Assembly: GCA_943787595.1 (NCBI GenBank)
Contig: CALSNA010000002.1
Location: 374,467-438,466 of the forward strand
DNA from: an uncultured Pseudomonadales bacterium
GTDB lineage: Bacteria; Pseudomonadota; Gammaproteobacteria; Pseudomonadales; Balneatricaceae
Length of the DNA stretch: 64,000 nucleotides
Reading direction: 5' to 3'
The translations under genes were made by a program, and so were the position numbers. A model generated the notes under the pieces. The model was not told where the DNA came from. It worked only from the letters and a program-made list of their open reading frames with translations, and searched no databases. Positions 22,890 through 34,257 of the stretch are shown here, piece after piece. Position 1 is the stretch's first letter, and every line of letters starts with the position of its first letter.

Positions 22890-23335
22890 AATACAATTCC
22901 CGACTATTATCCAGATAATATCATCATAAAATTCGACTCCAGATAGCCCAATAGCAAACTTAAGCAGCAGATAAGATAAGAGTGACACCATATTTTTTGC
23001 ATAGCCAGTTGTAGTACGACGCCCACGCCTAACCCATGAAAACGTACTCTTCAGCCCAATGCCTATGCCTATTCATCGTGTGTGTATGCGCTGTCCACCA
23101 ATAAATGGTTTGCATCCATACCTTTTTACTAACTCCCTGGCCTGAGTGCAATCTGCTGCAAGACCTTCTATAGTAATCACTCTAAGGAGCATATCATGCA
23201 CATCCAGAGGCATCCTGATATTAGGCCTCCTTTTAAGCGCTTTATGGTTTGATATCCTCCTAACTAACCCGCGCAGGTGGATGAACCTTAATATGACTGG
23301 TTCATCAGCGCTTCGCTGACCTCTTTATCTGGCTA
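22890..23335. other. non-coding stretch after pyk
   Basis: No recognisable gene. The sequence is broken in all frames and probably consists of decayed DNA. Confidence 0.4.
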
Positions 23336-23551
23336 CTAACTATAGAAGCGACAGTGTGTGTTTCCAGTTCCCGCAATTAAGTGGCAACGAGGCAAAGGTA
23401 TCACGTGCACATAATCTAGGAAGGCAGCATTGATAAACAGATGATTATTGCGTGCTACGCTGGTTCTGCCGAGGAAATGGGATTCAAGCAAGGACCAGGC
23501 GCGATCTGAAATGTCGTGTCGATGATAAGAAGCAGCCATCTTTTTTAACCA
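23336..23551 (-). mobile_element. IS5-like transposase N-terminal remnant
   Basis: A 67-codon piece begins MAASYHRHDISDRAWSLLE and continues VARNNHLFINAAF, then a short GNTHCRFYS. These match the N-terminus of small IS5-group transposases (YRRHDISDRAW..LEPHL; NRLFINAVFW; NTHRRF). The segment between them is shortened, and the rest of the transposase and the inverted repeats are not found. It is a decayed insertion-sequence fragment. Confidence 0.65.
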
Positions 23552-24512
23552 TTTTCAGTCAGTTATTTAGCAACTGACTATAACAAGCTTATTTTGTGAT
23601 GATGCCAGCTAGCAATGACATTGTTTTAATTACGGTGCATCTCAAAGGTTTTTGGCAATAGAGAAAAATCAAGCATACAAGCTCTGTATGATCATAGATA
23701 ACACGGGATAAAACATATGCCAATAAATCCAGCTTGGATCTAAGAGTGCTACGACCATAGTCCCTAAATATTTAAAAAAGCACTCCAACGCGAATTGGCC
23801 TGTATTTTGAGTTTCGTAGTACCAAAGTGCTTGCATATCCATGACCTTACATGGCAAAACTCTTTTAACGCATTTTGTTACCCCCTGAAATATCTTTTAC
23901 AACAGAGTAGACGTTCAATATCGTTTCTATTAATTACGTTGCTAAAGCAGCAGAAAATATTTTCCATAAACCTGTGCGATTGGTTCTTAGTATGAATCAA
24001 GCCAACACCACTAACAACAAGCGCTATCGACTAAATTGGCAATAGTTTGTCTAAATATAGGCCAAGTAAAGAATGATTTTTTTATCACTATGTATCATCT
24101 AAGCCATCAAAAAATCCCAGGTTAAACCGTCAACATTTGTAACATCATAGTGGCCTTAGTTAAATATCATGGCAATAAAGCTTAATTTTACTGCCAAAAA
24201 AGCGTTCTTAAAACTTAAGAGCCCTTTGCTAAAAGGACTACAGTGCCCACTCAAAGTGTGAATTGGCCAGTGTGAGGCAGGTGAACGTCTATAATCTATA
24301 GCCTTATTGCCTATATATAGACAACTACAGGAGGCTGTCAAACGCATGATGAGATGGGCTCTGCTGCTTTATAAACCACCGGTAAAATAGCCTGGAGCAC
24401 ACGCCGAGCGATAACGATCTACTTGTGTTACAAAGCTATGGCAGTGCATGTGCCATAGCTTAACCCACTGCCATCCGATGGAATTTTTTTGAGCCTGAAA
24501 GGTATCTAATAT
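23552..24512. other. 960-base stretch without recognisable genes
   Basis: Short open frames exist on both strands (for example 23669-23857 and 24156-24347, both minus) but none resembles a known family. A strong hairpin lies at 24433-24461. It probably represents decayed genes. Confidence 0.4.
24433..24461. repeat. perfect 11-bp inverted repeat (hairpin)
   Basis: AAGCTATGGCA at 24433-24443 is exactly complementary to TGCCATAGCTT at 24451-24461, with a seven-base loop. No T-run follows on either strand, so it is not a classic terminator. It lies about 50 bases upstream of slyX. Confidence 0.6.
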
Positions 24513-24797
24513 ATGATGATTCATATCATTGAACCATCGCAGATTTTAGTCAATATGGATTTAATTATGCTTGATCACGATCTCCGAAGCTTGCTTCAGC
24601 GGGTGAGCGAACTGGAAACACAGGTTACCTTCCAAGAACAAACCATTATGGATCTAAATCATGCCTTAGCAACTCAGCAACAAGATTTAATCCATACCCA
24701 ACGCACGCTGGCAATTTTTAACCAAAAGTTGCAATTGCTTGAACAGTGCCTAACGGATGATAACGAGGCCATTCTCAAGCAACCACCCCATTATTGA
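24513..24797 (+). CDS. slyX: SlyX-like coiled-coil protein
   Basis: Short coiled-coil protein of 94 residues or fewer. The heptad pattern LLQRVSELETQVTFQEQTIMDLNHALATQQ and the C-terminal PPHY are the SlyX family hallmarks. The family usually begins shortly before the LxxRVxELE segment, so ATG 24555 or 24567 may be the real start rather than 24513. Its role is unknown. Here it stands alone. Confidence 0.8.
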   Translation: MMIHIIEPSQILVNMDLIMLDHDLRSLLQRVSELETQVTFQEQTIMDLNHALATQQQDLIHTQRTLAIFNQKLQLLEQCLTDDNEAILKQPPHY

Positions 24798-24918
24798 TGC
24801 ATGACCAGTCATGTTACAGAATCATGCTCAGATGTTGTAATATTAGAATTTATATGGCGAGTCTATGGTAACTGTCGATCATCCAGATAACCAATCGCAT
24901 TTGGAAATTTAACCGGGA

Positions 24919-25719
24919 CTATTGAATAACATGGATATCAAAACGATTGGCTTTGCCAATAAGTTGATAAGCTGGTTGACGATTGTCGAGATATGGTGCC
25001 AAACGAGGTCTTTTGACAACAACTCGATAACGTGCCAGTGCCAGTGCTGGCTGTAGCAGCTTTTCCGCATCAGCATCAATACCAACTAGCTGACGCAACA
25101 GGGACATTTCCTTACTTGCTGAAGCCTGACTGGCGTTTTTGCCAGCACGCGGAAACATGGGGTCCAGATAAATTACATCAGGCGGTTCCACGCACCATTG
25201 GCTCAATACTTGCCTTGCATTGTCGTGGTGCAGTTGCATCCGCGCAACAATGGAGGCCGTTTCAATAAATTGGTTAGCGCGCTGTAAGCCATCCTGCAAT
25301 AGCAGTTTTACCAATGGATGACGCTCAACCAGATTCACTCGACAACCCAAACTAGCCAGCACAAAACTGTCGGTCCCAAAACCAGCAGTTAAATCTAGAA
25401 CACTTGGTCGCTTGACTCCCTTAATACCCACTGCACGGGCAATGTGCTGACGTTGGCCACCGCCAAATCGATGCCGGTGGTTCACTTTGCCAGCAATAAA
25501 GTCAACACGCACTGCACCGGTTCGGCGATCAAGTGGTTGCAGCCCTAAGCCTGCTGTCGAAACCATTAGCATAATACAGTCGGCAGGCTGATCCTTTAAA
25601 ATACCAGTTAGTAGCGGTAGTCCAAGGGTTTTTGACAAGCTAGTGGCTTGTTGAAAGTCACTACTCTCCAATGGCCATACAGCCAGTCGATGTCCACTTA
25701 AGGGGAACCAATCAACCAC
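24919..25719 (-). CDS. rsmJ: 16S rRNA m2G1516 methyltransferase
   Basis: SAM-dependent methyltransferase modifying G1516 of 16S rRNA in the assembled small subunit. VLDLTAGFGTDSFVLASLG is motif I, and DVIYLDPMFP provides the catalytic DPMFP motif typical of RsmJ, followed by the VVKRP strand. The open frame extends inside uppP to 25812; GTG 25719 just before the uppP stop gives 266 residues, close to the family length, and fits coupling by overlap. Start choice is the main uncertainty. Confidence 0.85.
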   Translation of the reverse strand: MVDWFPLSGHRLAVWPLESSDFQQATSLSKTLGLPLLTGILKDQPADCIMLMVSTAGLGLQPLDRRTGAVRVDFIAGKVNHRHRFGGGQRQHIARAVGIKGVKRPSVLDLTAGFGTDSFVLASLGCRVNLVERHPLVKLLLQDGLQRANQFIETASIVARMQLHHDNARQVLSQWCVEPPDVIYLDPMFPRAGKNASQASASKEMSLLRQLVGIDADAEKLLQPALALARYRVVVKRPRLAPYLDNRQPAYQLIGKANRFDIHVIQ

Positions 25720-26501
25720 AACAATATTCCACCTAAAACCACGCGATAGACTACGAACGGCCACATTCCAAAACGTTCGATGGTACACAAGAACCAGTGA
25801 ATGCAGCACCATGCACTTATAAAAGACACTACTATCCCTACTATCAGTATGGCCCAGTCAATGGTTTTTGAGACCGTCAATAGCTCCAATCCTACCAAAG
25901 TGCCGGCAGCAATGATGATTGGTATTGATAACAAGAATGAGAACCGTGCAGCGGCACCACGCTGATAGCCTAGCATCAGTGCAGCAGTCATAGTAATTCC
26001 GGAACGGGAAGCACCTGGAATCAGCGCTAATGCCTGAGCTATACCAATTAACAGAGCATGGCGCCAGCCCAACTGTGCCAATGATAAACACCTGTTTCCA
26101 CGCCAGTCAGCCCAGCCTAACAACCCTCCAAATAGCAAGGTGGCAGCTACAATCACCCATAGTGCCCTTAGATGCAATTCAATCCAATCTTTTAATAACA
26201 ACCCCACTACTACTGCCGGAAGAGTTGCCAACACAATTGACCAAGCTTGCCAAGCATGGGGGTTCATTTGCCAGCTTACCTTACTGTGCCAACACCCTAG
26301 GATCAATTGCTGTAGTTCCTGACGCAGATAAACTATAACTGCCAATAAACTACCCACATGCACTGCCACATCAAAAATTAAGCCCTGATCAGGCCAATCC
26401 AGTAACAAAGCAGGCAACAATAGATGTGCTGAACTGGAAATGGGTAGAAATTCTGTAATACCTTGGGTCATCGCCAAAATGCTGGCTTGTAACCAATCCA
26501 T
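25698..26501 (-). CDS. uppP: undecaprenyl-diphosphatase
   Basis: Polytopic membrane enzyme (BacA/UppP) of 267 residues that recycles undecaprenyl diphosphate to the monophosphate carrier for peptidoglycan and O-antigen. The signatures are near the N-terminus (QGITEFLPISSSAHL) and in the middle (LALIPGASRSGITMTAAL). About eight hydrophobic helices are visible and the length is normal. The 3' end overlaps the rsmJ start. Confidence 0.93.
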   Translation of the reverse strand: MDWLQASILAMTQGITEFLPISSSAHLLLPALLLDWPDQGLIFDVAVHVGSLLAVIVYLRQELQQLILGCWHSKVSWQMNPHAWQAWSIVLATLPAVVVGLLLKDWIELHLRALWVIVAATLLFGGLLGWADWRGNRCLSLAQLGWRHALLIGIAQALALIPGASRSGITMTAALMLGYQRGAAARFSFLLSIPIIIAAGTLVGLELLTVSKTIDWAILIVGIVVSFISAWCCIHWFLCTIERFGMWPFVVYRVVLGGILLWLIGSP

Positions 26502-26538
26502 AAATTAATACCTAAATTCAGGTTATGGTAACCACACG

Positions 26539-27246
26539 CTACACTTTTCGATAACGTGGTAGTTTCTGCCAAGCTACGGCATTACGAAGATATACAGGTA
26601 ACGCATGCTCCGGGGCTTTACCGCCACCAGATAGCCAATTTACTTGGGCAATTAATGCTATTTCCTGAGCTCTCGGAAACAGCTCTGACTGCACCGTTAC
26701 AGTGCCTTTACGCAGCTCTTCTGGTAGTTCAAACTGCCAGGCACTGCCGCACCCCATATAGCTGGCGGCTGCAGGTAATTTGTTTGCCACAACAGCGGCA
26801 GGCTTACACACTAATTCAGTACCGCACAGGCTGACTAATTTTGCAGCACTATGATCAACCCGATAGCAACCCCAGTAAATTTCGCCCATACGGGCATCAA
26901 GACCACAATAATAGTAATCAACCTGCACCTGCTGAGCGGCCTGTAAGGCCAGGGCGGCCAGAGTAGACACTGGCAATAAGGGGCAGTCCAATCCAAAAGC
27001 GAGTCCTTGGGCAGCGCCAGCGGCAATACGAATCCCAGTAAATGAACCTGGACCCTGACCATAGGCAATGGCATCAAGCTGCTGTAACGATACTCCTGCT
27101 TGCGCCAGCAAGTCTTGGACCATAGGTAACAGCACCTGGGTATGCCGGTTACTCTGCGGTTGTAGTTGCGACCGTACCTGATCCTGGTACCACAGGGCCA
27201 CACTACAGGCAGAGCCTGATGCATCCAGAGCTAAAATTAAACTCAT
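26539..27246 (-). CDS. tsaB: tRNA t6A synthesis protein TsaB
   Basis: Partner of TsaD in N6-threonylcarbamoyladenosine formation at A37 of ANN-decoding tRNAs, 235 residues. The ILALDASGSACSVAL start and the AYGQGPGSFTGIRIA motif with ASKH-type fold context are diagnostic. It belongs to a minus-strand series with uppP and adk. No lesions. Confidence 0.9.
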   Translation of the reverse strand: MSLILALDASGSACSVALWYQDQVRSQLQPQSNRHTQVLLPMVQDLLAQAGVSLQQLDAIAYGQGPGSFTGIRIAAGAAQGLAFGLDCPLLPVSTLAALALQAAQQVQVDYYYCGLDARMGEIYWGCYRVDHSAAKLVSLCGTELVCKPAAVVANKLPAAASYMGCGSAWQFELPEELRKGTVTVQSELFPRAQEIALIAQVNWLSGGGKAPEHALPVYLRNAVAWQKLPRYRKV

Positions 27247-27274
27247 CTAGATAATATCATCATGCAATAGGCCA

Positions 27275-27955
<681 letters not shown>

Positions 27956-28057
27956 TCATCGCAGACAGGGTTGATGTATCGTTTTCTCATCCAAAATACT
28001 ATGCATCGTTGGCTAAATCGGATCAGACAGAACTGGAATAGATGCTGCTCCAAAAGA

Positions 28058-28885
28058 TTATAGGCCAGAATGTTTTGCCAAACTCCATGCCTGATCTAAC
28101 GCTGCCAAATCAACCTCGGCACAAGAACTACCTTGTTGCTGCAACGTTTGCTCAACAAAACGAAAACGGCGCTCAAACTTGCTATTAGCACTACGCACCA
28201 CTGTTTCCGGGTTGAATTTGAGGTGGCGGGCTAAATTAACTGCAGTAAACATTAAATCACCCAGTTCAGCTGCCATATGATCTTGATCACCTGAATTAAT
28301 CGCTTCTCGGAGTTCATCAAGTTCCTCACCTATCTTATCCAACACCGATTCGACACTGGACCAGTCAAAGCCAACATGGGCAGCGCGCTGCTGCAATTTA
28401 GCAGCTCGGTTAAGGGCAGGAAGTGCAGTAGGCACATCATCTAATACTGAGTGCTGTTGTTTTTGCTGTCGTTCATGCTGCTTTATAGCTTCCCACTTGT
28501 CCACTACTTGGGCAGCGTCTAATTTTGTTGCAGTCGACGATTCTGTAAAAATATGTGGATGACGCCGGATCAGCTTGTCGGCCAAACCAGTAGCAACATC
28601 CACAAAACTAAAACGCCCTTCCTCCTGAGCCATTTGACAATAGAATACAATTTGAAACAGCAAGTCGCCTAACTCATCCTGCAATTGATCAAAATCGCCT
28701 GCCTCAATGGCAGCAGCTACTTCGTAGGATTCTTCTAGTGTATGAGGCAAAATACTTTGGTAGTCCTGCTGTATATCCCACGGGCAACCACGAGTTGGGT
28801 GGCGTAGTCGGATCATGATATCCAGCAGTTGTTGCACAATATCAGAGACAGCGGTTACCGATGGTATCTTTATTTCAGTGTCCAT
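28058..28885 (-). CDS. mazG: nucleoside triphosphate pyrophosphohydrolase MazG
   Basis: Hydrolyses NTPs to NMP and PPi and helps lower (p)ppGpp-linked stress effects. Tandem MazG folds are visible: LEESYEVAAAIE with DELGDLLFQIVFY in the first, and KIGEELDELREAI with AAELGDLMFTAVNLARHL in the second, giving the EExxE/ExxD metal sites. I take ATG 28885 (MDTEIK), which overlaps the relA stop at 28875; a start at 28903 is also open. relA-mazG is a common pair. Confidence 0.9.
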   Translation of the reverse strand: MDTEIKIPSVTAVSDIVQQLLDIMIRLRHPTRGCPWDIQQDYQSILPHTLEESYEVAAAIEAGDFDQLQDELGDLLFQIVFYCQMAQEEGRFSFVDVATGLADKLIRRHPHIFTESSTATKLDAAQVVDKWEAIKQHERQQKQQHSVLDDVPTALPALNRAAKLQQRAAHVGFDWSSVESVLDKIGEELDELREAINSGDQDHMAAELGDLMFTAVNLARHLKFNPETVVRSANSKFERRFRFVEQTLQQQGSSCAEVDLAALDQAWSLAKHSGL

Positions 28886-31127
28886 GTTTTTGTCGCCTAA
28901 CATCTAATACATTGGGTAGTTGAGAAATTTTATCCATAACGCGTCCTAACAACTGTAAACGAGGAATATCTATGGTCAAGTGAATGATTGCTGAATGACT
29001 TTTTTTATCGATAACAGTATTGATTGAAATCACATTGACTTTTTCGTCACCTAGCACCAACATCACGTCACGCAATAGGCCGGTGCGATCAATAACTTGA
29101 ATCACAATATTCACCGGATAGGTGCGTTCTGAATGGTCTTGCCAGTTAACCTCAATAATACGCTGTCCATGGCACTTAGCCAAATTCATAATATTATGGC
29201 AATCCTGACGATGTACCGATATACCACGATTCAAGGTGATGTAACCAGCAATAGCATCGCCAGGCAAAGGCGTACAGCAGGTGGCTAATGTCGTCATTAA
29301 GTTACCCACGCCCGCAATTCTGACATCGCTGGATGTATTGCTATGGTGGCGCGCCACATTGCCGGCTTTCGGTGAGCCTTTCGGTTGACTTGCAGGTATT
29401 TGTGGCTCCAACTGCGCTTGGGCTGCGTTGATTACCTGAGGTAAACCCAGATCACCTGCACCCAATGCTGCGTACATATCATTAACCTTTTGGAAATTAA
29501 CACGGATGCATAACTGATTATAATCGACTTCAGTCAGTGCCAAACGGCGCATTTCCCGTTCAATCAGTTGTTTACCGGCAGCGGTATTCTTGTCCTTATC
29601 CTGCTGTTTAAACCAGTATGCTACTTTGGCACGAGCTCGAGAAGTATTGATATACCCCAAGTTTGGATTTAACCAATCACGGCTAGGTTTACCACCTTTC
29701 TCAGTCAAGATGTTTACCTGGTCACCCGTCTGTAGACGAATAATCAGGGGCACAATGCGACCATGAACTTTCGCACCACGACAAGTATTTCCTACGTCTG
29801 TATGCACTCGGTAGGCAAAGTCGACTGGCGTGGCACCATAGGGTAGGTCAACCACGTGCCCATTAGGAGTAAACACATAGACCCTATCTTGAGTCACATC
29901 ATTGCGCATCTGATCAACAAATTCACTGTTGTCATCTACTTCTTCATGCCATTCTAAAACCTGCCGTAGCCAAGCCAACTTGTCTTCATAACTACGACTA
30001 GAATGTTGCGTGTCTGTACCTTTGTAAAGCCAGTGTGCACAAACTCCCAATTCAGCCTCATCATGCATAGCTTGGGTACGGATCTGAACTTCTACTACTT
30101 TGCCCTGCGGTCCGATAACAGCAGTATGCAGGGATCGGTAGCCATTTTCCTTAGGAGTGGCAATATAGTCATCAAATTCATTGGGAATATTGCACCATAG
30201 TGCATGCACAACTCCCAGTGCGGTATAACAGTCAGTATCACCAGGCACCAAGATGCGCACTGCACGCGTGTCATAAACCTGGGAGAAGTCAATATTTTTA
30301 CGCTGCATTTTGCGCCAAATACTGTAAATATGCTTGGCTCTACCCATCATTTGAGCCTGGATGCCAACTTTTTCTAGTTCTGCACGAACTTGATGCAAGA
30401 TTGAATCAATATAAATTTGTCGATCCAGGCGTCTTTCATCCAGCAGGCTGGCAATCTGTTTATAAGCATTGGGTTGCAGGTAACGAAATGAAAGATCTTC
30501 CAGCTCCCACTTGATAGAACCAATACCCAATCGGTGTGCTAGTGGCGCATATACATCAAACACTTCCCGCGACACCAGATAACGGTGTTTACGATTAGCA
30601 TGTTTAACTTCCCGAATAGCACAAGTACGTTCTGCTAGCTTGATCAGAGCTAAACGCACATCATCTACCAGAGATACCAGCATCTTGCGCACATTAGCTA
30701 GCTGACTATCAGTCTGTCCAAGAATATTGTCCCTCGTTGGGTGTTGCAGTGTGCTAATAGCTGCCATTTGCAAAACACCGTGGATCAATTCTGCAATGGA
30801 TGTACTAAATTGCTGGCGCACCTGTTCCAGTGATAATTTATTTTCCCATACTGAACGGTAAAGTATGGCAGCCACTAGAGTATCTTCATCTACCTTGAGG
30901 GTAGCCAGAATTTCAGCCATTTCCAAGCCTGTAACATAGCTATCTAATGCCTGATCTATCGTGCCATGCTCTAAACCTGGTTGGCGTAGGGACTGAGCCA
31001 GTTCACAGGCTTCTAAAAGACGTTGTGTATCTGGCAAACGTGTATCTGCTTGCAACTGCTGCAACCAAAGCAAGGTATCTACCCGTCCATCATCATGAAC
31101 GGGCTTTAATGCGCGTACCTGTACCAT
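28875..31127 (-). CDS. relA: (p)ppGpp synthetase RelA
   Basis: Ribosome-associated GTP pyrophosphokinase of 750 residues. The N-terminal pseudo-hydrolase domain lacks the HD metal pair (AILYRSVWENK), so it is RelA rather than SpoT. The synthetase region has YDTRAVRILV, PKENGYRSLHT and VEVQIRTQAMHDEAELG. A TGS domain (VYVFTPNGHVVDLP), the zinc-finger region (CCTPLPGDAIAGY) and a C-terminal ACT/RRM domain (DRTGLLRDVMLVL) follow. It is co-directional with and overlaps mazG. Confidence 0.95.
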   Translation of the reverse strand: MVQVRALKPVHDDGRVDTLLWLQQLQADTRLPDTQRLLEACELAQSLRQPGLEHGTIDQALDSYVTGLEMAEILATLKVDEDTLVAAILYRSVWENKLSLEQVRQQFSTSIAELIHGVLQMAAISTLQHPTRDNILGQTDSQLANVRKMLVSLVDDVRLALIKLAERTCAIREVKHANRKHRYLVSREVFDVYAPLAHRLGIGSIKWELEDLSFRYLQPNAYKQIASLLDERRLDRQIYIDSILHQVRAELEKVGIQAQMMGRAKHIYSIWRKMQRKNIDFSQVYDTRAVRILVPGDTDCYTALGVVHALWCNIPNEFDDYIATPKENGYRSLHTAVIGPQGKVVEVQIRTQAMHDEAELGVCAHWLYKGTDTQHSSRSYEDKLAWLRQVLEWHEEVDDNSEFVDQMRNDVTQDRVYVFTPNGHVVDLPYGATPVDFAYRVHTDVGNTCRGAKVHGRIVPLIIRLQTGDQVNILTEKGGKPSRDWLNPNLGYINTSRARAKVAYWFKQQDKDKNTAAGKQLIEREMRRLALTEVDYNQLCIRVNFQKVNDMYAALGAGDLGLPQVINAAQAQLEPQIPASQPKGSPKAGNVARHHSNTSSDVRIAGVGNLMTTLATCCTPLPGDAIAGYITLNRGISVHRQDCHNIMNLAKCHGQRIIEVNWQDHSERTYPVNIVIQVIDRTGLLRDVMLVLGDEKVNVISINTVIDKKSHSAIIHLTIDIPRLQLLGRVMDKISQLPNVLDVRRQKHGH

Positions 31128-31779
31128 AAGTCCTTGCCATTTCCATTAGTCGTTAGAACGAAATATATTAGCCCACAGTATCTCAGCATTAATATAGTAT
31201 ATCTGCATTTTTCAACCATCACTAGCATGCTACAAGCTGCAATAAAAATTTATAACAAGAGGTTATTTTATAGTGCAGCCGAATTACCACTCAACCTCTG
31301 TTATTAGGCTTTTGACGCGGCACCTCTCATTTCATATAGATGTTGTGAGTAAGTAAATTATGAGTGAATGAATCACTATGGCTCAATCTATATCTGCCTA
31401 AGGGATCGCCATGAATGATAACAACCTAGGCATCAAGTGCAGATTAAGATGCTAGCAAGGGTCTACACAAAGGATTAACTCCATTTCGGATCATATAATA
31501 ATCAGCCACACACAATAGTGAATGTATGTAATGCCAGACATCTGTTCATTTTTAGACCTTAGCTATTGTGGCTAAAGGTATTACACTGAGCATGTTAGAT
31601 TTATTCCCAGATACAATATAACCAGTTCACTACAGCATAAAGTTTGGAAGCAGACAAAAAAAGCGTAACTTAAAGCCTACAAAATACAACCAAAGATTTG
31701 ATATACTTTGTAAAATAAGTAGCCGGACAACCTATTACATTCATTGGGACACTCAACAGCTTATTTCCACCAATTCCAG
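31128..31779. other. 650-base gap between relA and ettA
   Basis: No recognisable coding or structured RNA. AT-rich, all frames short. It carries the relA promoter near its left edge; otherwise I see nothing in it. Confidence 0.4.
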
Positions 31780-33438
31780 CTAGGCTAATTTTTTATATTT
31801 AACTCGGGTGGGCTGGTGCTCACGACCAGTACGCTGTTTGTAATCGGACGCGTATTCAGTATAGTTTCCCTGGAAAAATTGGGTTTGAGATTCACCTTCA
31901 TAAGCTAATATATGGGTACAGATGCGATCCAGAAACCAGCGATCATGGGAAATCACTACCACTGAACCAGGAAAACACAGTAGTGCCTCTTCCAGTGCTC
32001 GCAGAGTTTCCACATCCAGGTCATTGGTAGGCTCATCCAGCAATAATACGTTACCACCTTGCTTAAGTAGTTTGGCCAAGTGCAACCGGTTGCATTCACC
32101 GCCAGAGAGATGCTTAACGAACTTCTGTTGCTCACTGCCTTTGAAGTTAAAGCGACTTGCATACGCTCGGGATGGCATCTGATAGTTGCCAACAGTAATC
32201 ATGTCCTGTCCGTCGCACAATTCTTCCCATACAGTTTTACTACCATCGAGCTGACGAGACTGGTCAACATGGGCCAAGATCACAGTATCTCCGAGTTCAA
32301 TGCAGCCGCAATCAGGTTGCTCAGCACCAGTCAACATTTTGAATAAAGTTGATTTACCAACTCCGTTGCCACCCACTACGCCAACGATGGCACCCGCAGA
32401 CAGTGAGAAAGTAAGATCTTCCATCAACACCTTGTCACCGAAAGATTTACTTACTTCCCTGACTTCAATCACTTTATCACCCAATCTAGGACCTGGAGGA
32501 ATATAAATTTCCTGGGTTTCATTGCGATGTTGAAATTCAGATGAATTCAATTCTTCAAAGCGAGCTAAACGTGCCTTAGATTTAGCCTGACGCCCCTTAG
32601 CATTACTACGCACCCACTCCAGTTCTGCCTTAACTGCTTTTTCATGGGCTATCTGCTGACGCCCTTCCAGAGCTAATCTAGTCTGTTTTTGTACTAGCCA
32701 GGCGGAGTAGTTACCCTCATAGGGAATACCATGACCCCGATCCAGTTCCAGAATCCAGTTAGCTGCATTATCTAAAAAATAGCGGTCATGGGTGATCGCG
32801 ACCACCGTACCCGGATAGTCCATAAGAAAACGTTCCAGCCAGGTCACAGATTCAGCATCCAGATGGTTGGTAGGCTCATCCAACAGCAACATATCTGGCT
32901 TCTGAAGTAGTAAGCGACACAAAGCAATACGACGTCGTTCACCACCAGATAAGCGCTTAATCGGAGCATTCCAATTGGGTAATCGCAGGGCATCGGCAGC
33001 TACTTCTAAATGACGTTCCAGATTATGCGCATCAGTGGCCTGAATAATATTTTCCAATTCGGCTTGACGCATCGCCAGGAGTTCAAAATCAGCATCTGGC
33101 TCAGCATAAGCAGAGTAAATCTCTTCTAGGTTCAGTAGCGCCTGCCTGGCTTGCTGAACGCCTTCTTCCACCACCGCTCGTACAGTTTTATGATCATCAA
33201 GTTGTGGTTCCTGAGGCAAATAACCCACCTGAATGCCATCCTGAGCTCGTGCCTCTCCAATATACTCCAAATCGAGACCAGCCATAATACGCAGCAGGGT
33301 CGACTTACCAGCACCATTGAGACCAAGGACACCAATTTTAGCGCCTAGGAAAAATGATAGGGAAATATCTTTTAAAATTTCCCGTTTAGGCGGAACAATC
33401 TTACTGACTTGTTGCATGGTATAGACAAACTGTGTCAT
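31780..33438 (-). CDS. ettA: energy-dependent translational throttle A (ABC-F)
   Basis: Cytoplasmic ABC-F ATPase of 552 residues with two nucleotide-binding domains. It binds the ribosomal E site and gates entry into elongation according to the ATP/ADP ratio. Walker A GLNGAGKST and GGNGVGKST, the signatures LSGGERRRIALCRLL and LSGGECNRLHLAKLL, and both LLLDEPTN motifs are intact. A charged arm follows the first domain and a linker rich in K/R joins the two. The length equals that of E. coli EttA. Confidence 0.93.
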   Translation of the reverse strand: MTQFVYTMQQVSKIVPPKREILKDISLSFFLGAKIGVLGLNGAGKSTLLRIMAGLDLEYIGEARAQDGIQVGYLPQEPQLDDHKTVRAVVEEGVQQARQALLNLEEIYSAYAEPDADFELLAMRQAELENIIQATDAHNLERHLEVAADALRLPNWNAPIKRLSGGERRRIALCRLLLQKPDMLLLDEPTNHLDAESVTWLERFLMDYPGTVVAITHDRYFLDNAANWILELDRGHGIPYEGNYSAWLVQKQTRLALEGRQQIAHEKAVKAELEWVRSNAKGRQAKSKARLARFEELNSSEFQHRNETQEIYIPPGPRLGDKVIEVREVSKSFGDKVLMEDLTFSLSAGAIVGVVGGNGVGKSTLFKMLTGAEQPDCGCIELGDTVILAHVDQSRQLDGSKTVWEELCDGQDMITVGNYQMPSRAYASRFNFKGSEQQKFVKHLSGGECNRLHLAKLLKQGGNVLLLDEPTNDLDVETLRALEEALLCFPGSVVVISHDRWFLDRICTHILAYEGESQTQFFQGNYTEYASDYKQRTGREHQPTRVKYKKLA

Positions 33439-33642
33439 GGTATTTTATTACTCCGTAGTATGTATAATGCACCATTGTTAGAAAAGCACACTTGCTCAAT
33501 ACAACTTTACAGGTGCTTTACCCGATGAATATTGTATTCTAAATACCAGAATTGCAAGTATTGCAATAACCAACACTATCTGGATAAGAACTTGAATAAC
33601 AATAACCATATCTATCCCAAACCCCATATTGAGGAAATTGCT

Positions 33643-34230
33643 GTGCCCGTTGAATATATTGCATCATCCAGCTTGCCCCTGCCGTTTGGCAAATTTGCCA
33701 TGCATGGTTTTATTGATCATTTGACTGGCAAGGAGCATATCGCACTGACTATAGGTGATATTGTCGGAGATTCTGTGATGACTCGGCTGCATTCGGAATG
33801 TCTGACGGGAGATGCACTGTTCAGCATGCGCTGTGACTGTGGCTATCAATTGCAGGAAGCCTTAAAACAAATTGCTCTGGAAGGTCGCGGGATATTGCTT
33901 TACTTACGCCAAGAAGGCCGCGGTATTGGCCTGCTCAACAAAATCAAGGCCTATCACTTACAGGATGAAGGGGCTGATACAGTAGAAGCCAATGAAAAAT
34001 TGGGATTTAGTGCAGATCAGCGTAATTACAATATGGCTGCTGATATGTTAAATCACCTGCAAGTCAGCTCTGTACGACTATTGACCAACAATCCTCACAA
34101 AGTTGAGGAGCTCAGAAATTATGGCATCCCAGTGCTCGAACAGCTCTCACTGCAGGTTGGTGAAAATATCCATAATCATGATTATTTAGTCACTAAAGCC
34201 AGGCAAATGAACCATTTGCTAGATATCTGA
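33643..34230 (+). CDS. ribA: GTP cyclohydrolase II
   Basis: First enzyme of riboflavin synthesis, converting GTP to a diaminohydroxyphosphoribosylaminopyrimidine. The family starts [12 protein letters not shown], so I choose GTG 33643, which has GAGGAA about ten bases upstream. An ATG at 33532 would add 37 asparagine-rich residues that are not family-like. The zinc cysteines lie in [18 protein letters not shown], followed by [12 protein letters not shown] and LLTNNPHKV. It is a stand-alone RibA, not fused to RibB. Convergent with dxs. Confidence 0.9.
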   Translation: MPVEYIASSSLPLPFGKFAMHGFIDHLTGKEHIALTIGDIVGDSVMTRLHSECLTGDALFSMRCDCGYQLQEALKQIALEGRGILLYLRQEGRGIGLLNKIKAYHLQDEGADTVEANEKLGFSADQRNYNMAADMLNHLQVSSVRLLTNNPHKVEELRNYGIPVLEQLSLQVGENIHNHDYLVTKARQMNHLLDI

Positions 34231-34257
34231 TTCACGCATAATAATTGCACAAGGTAC

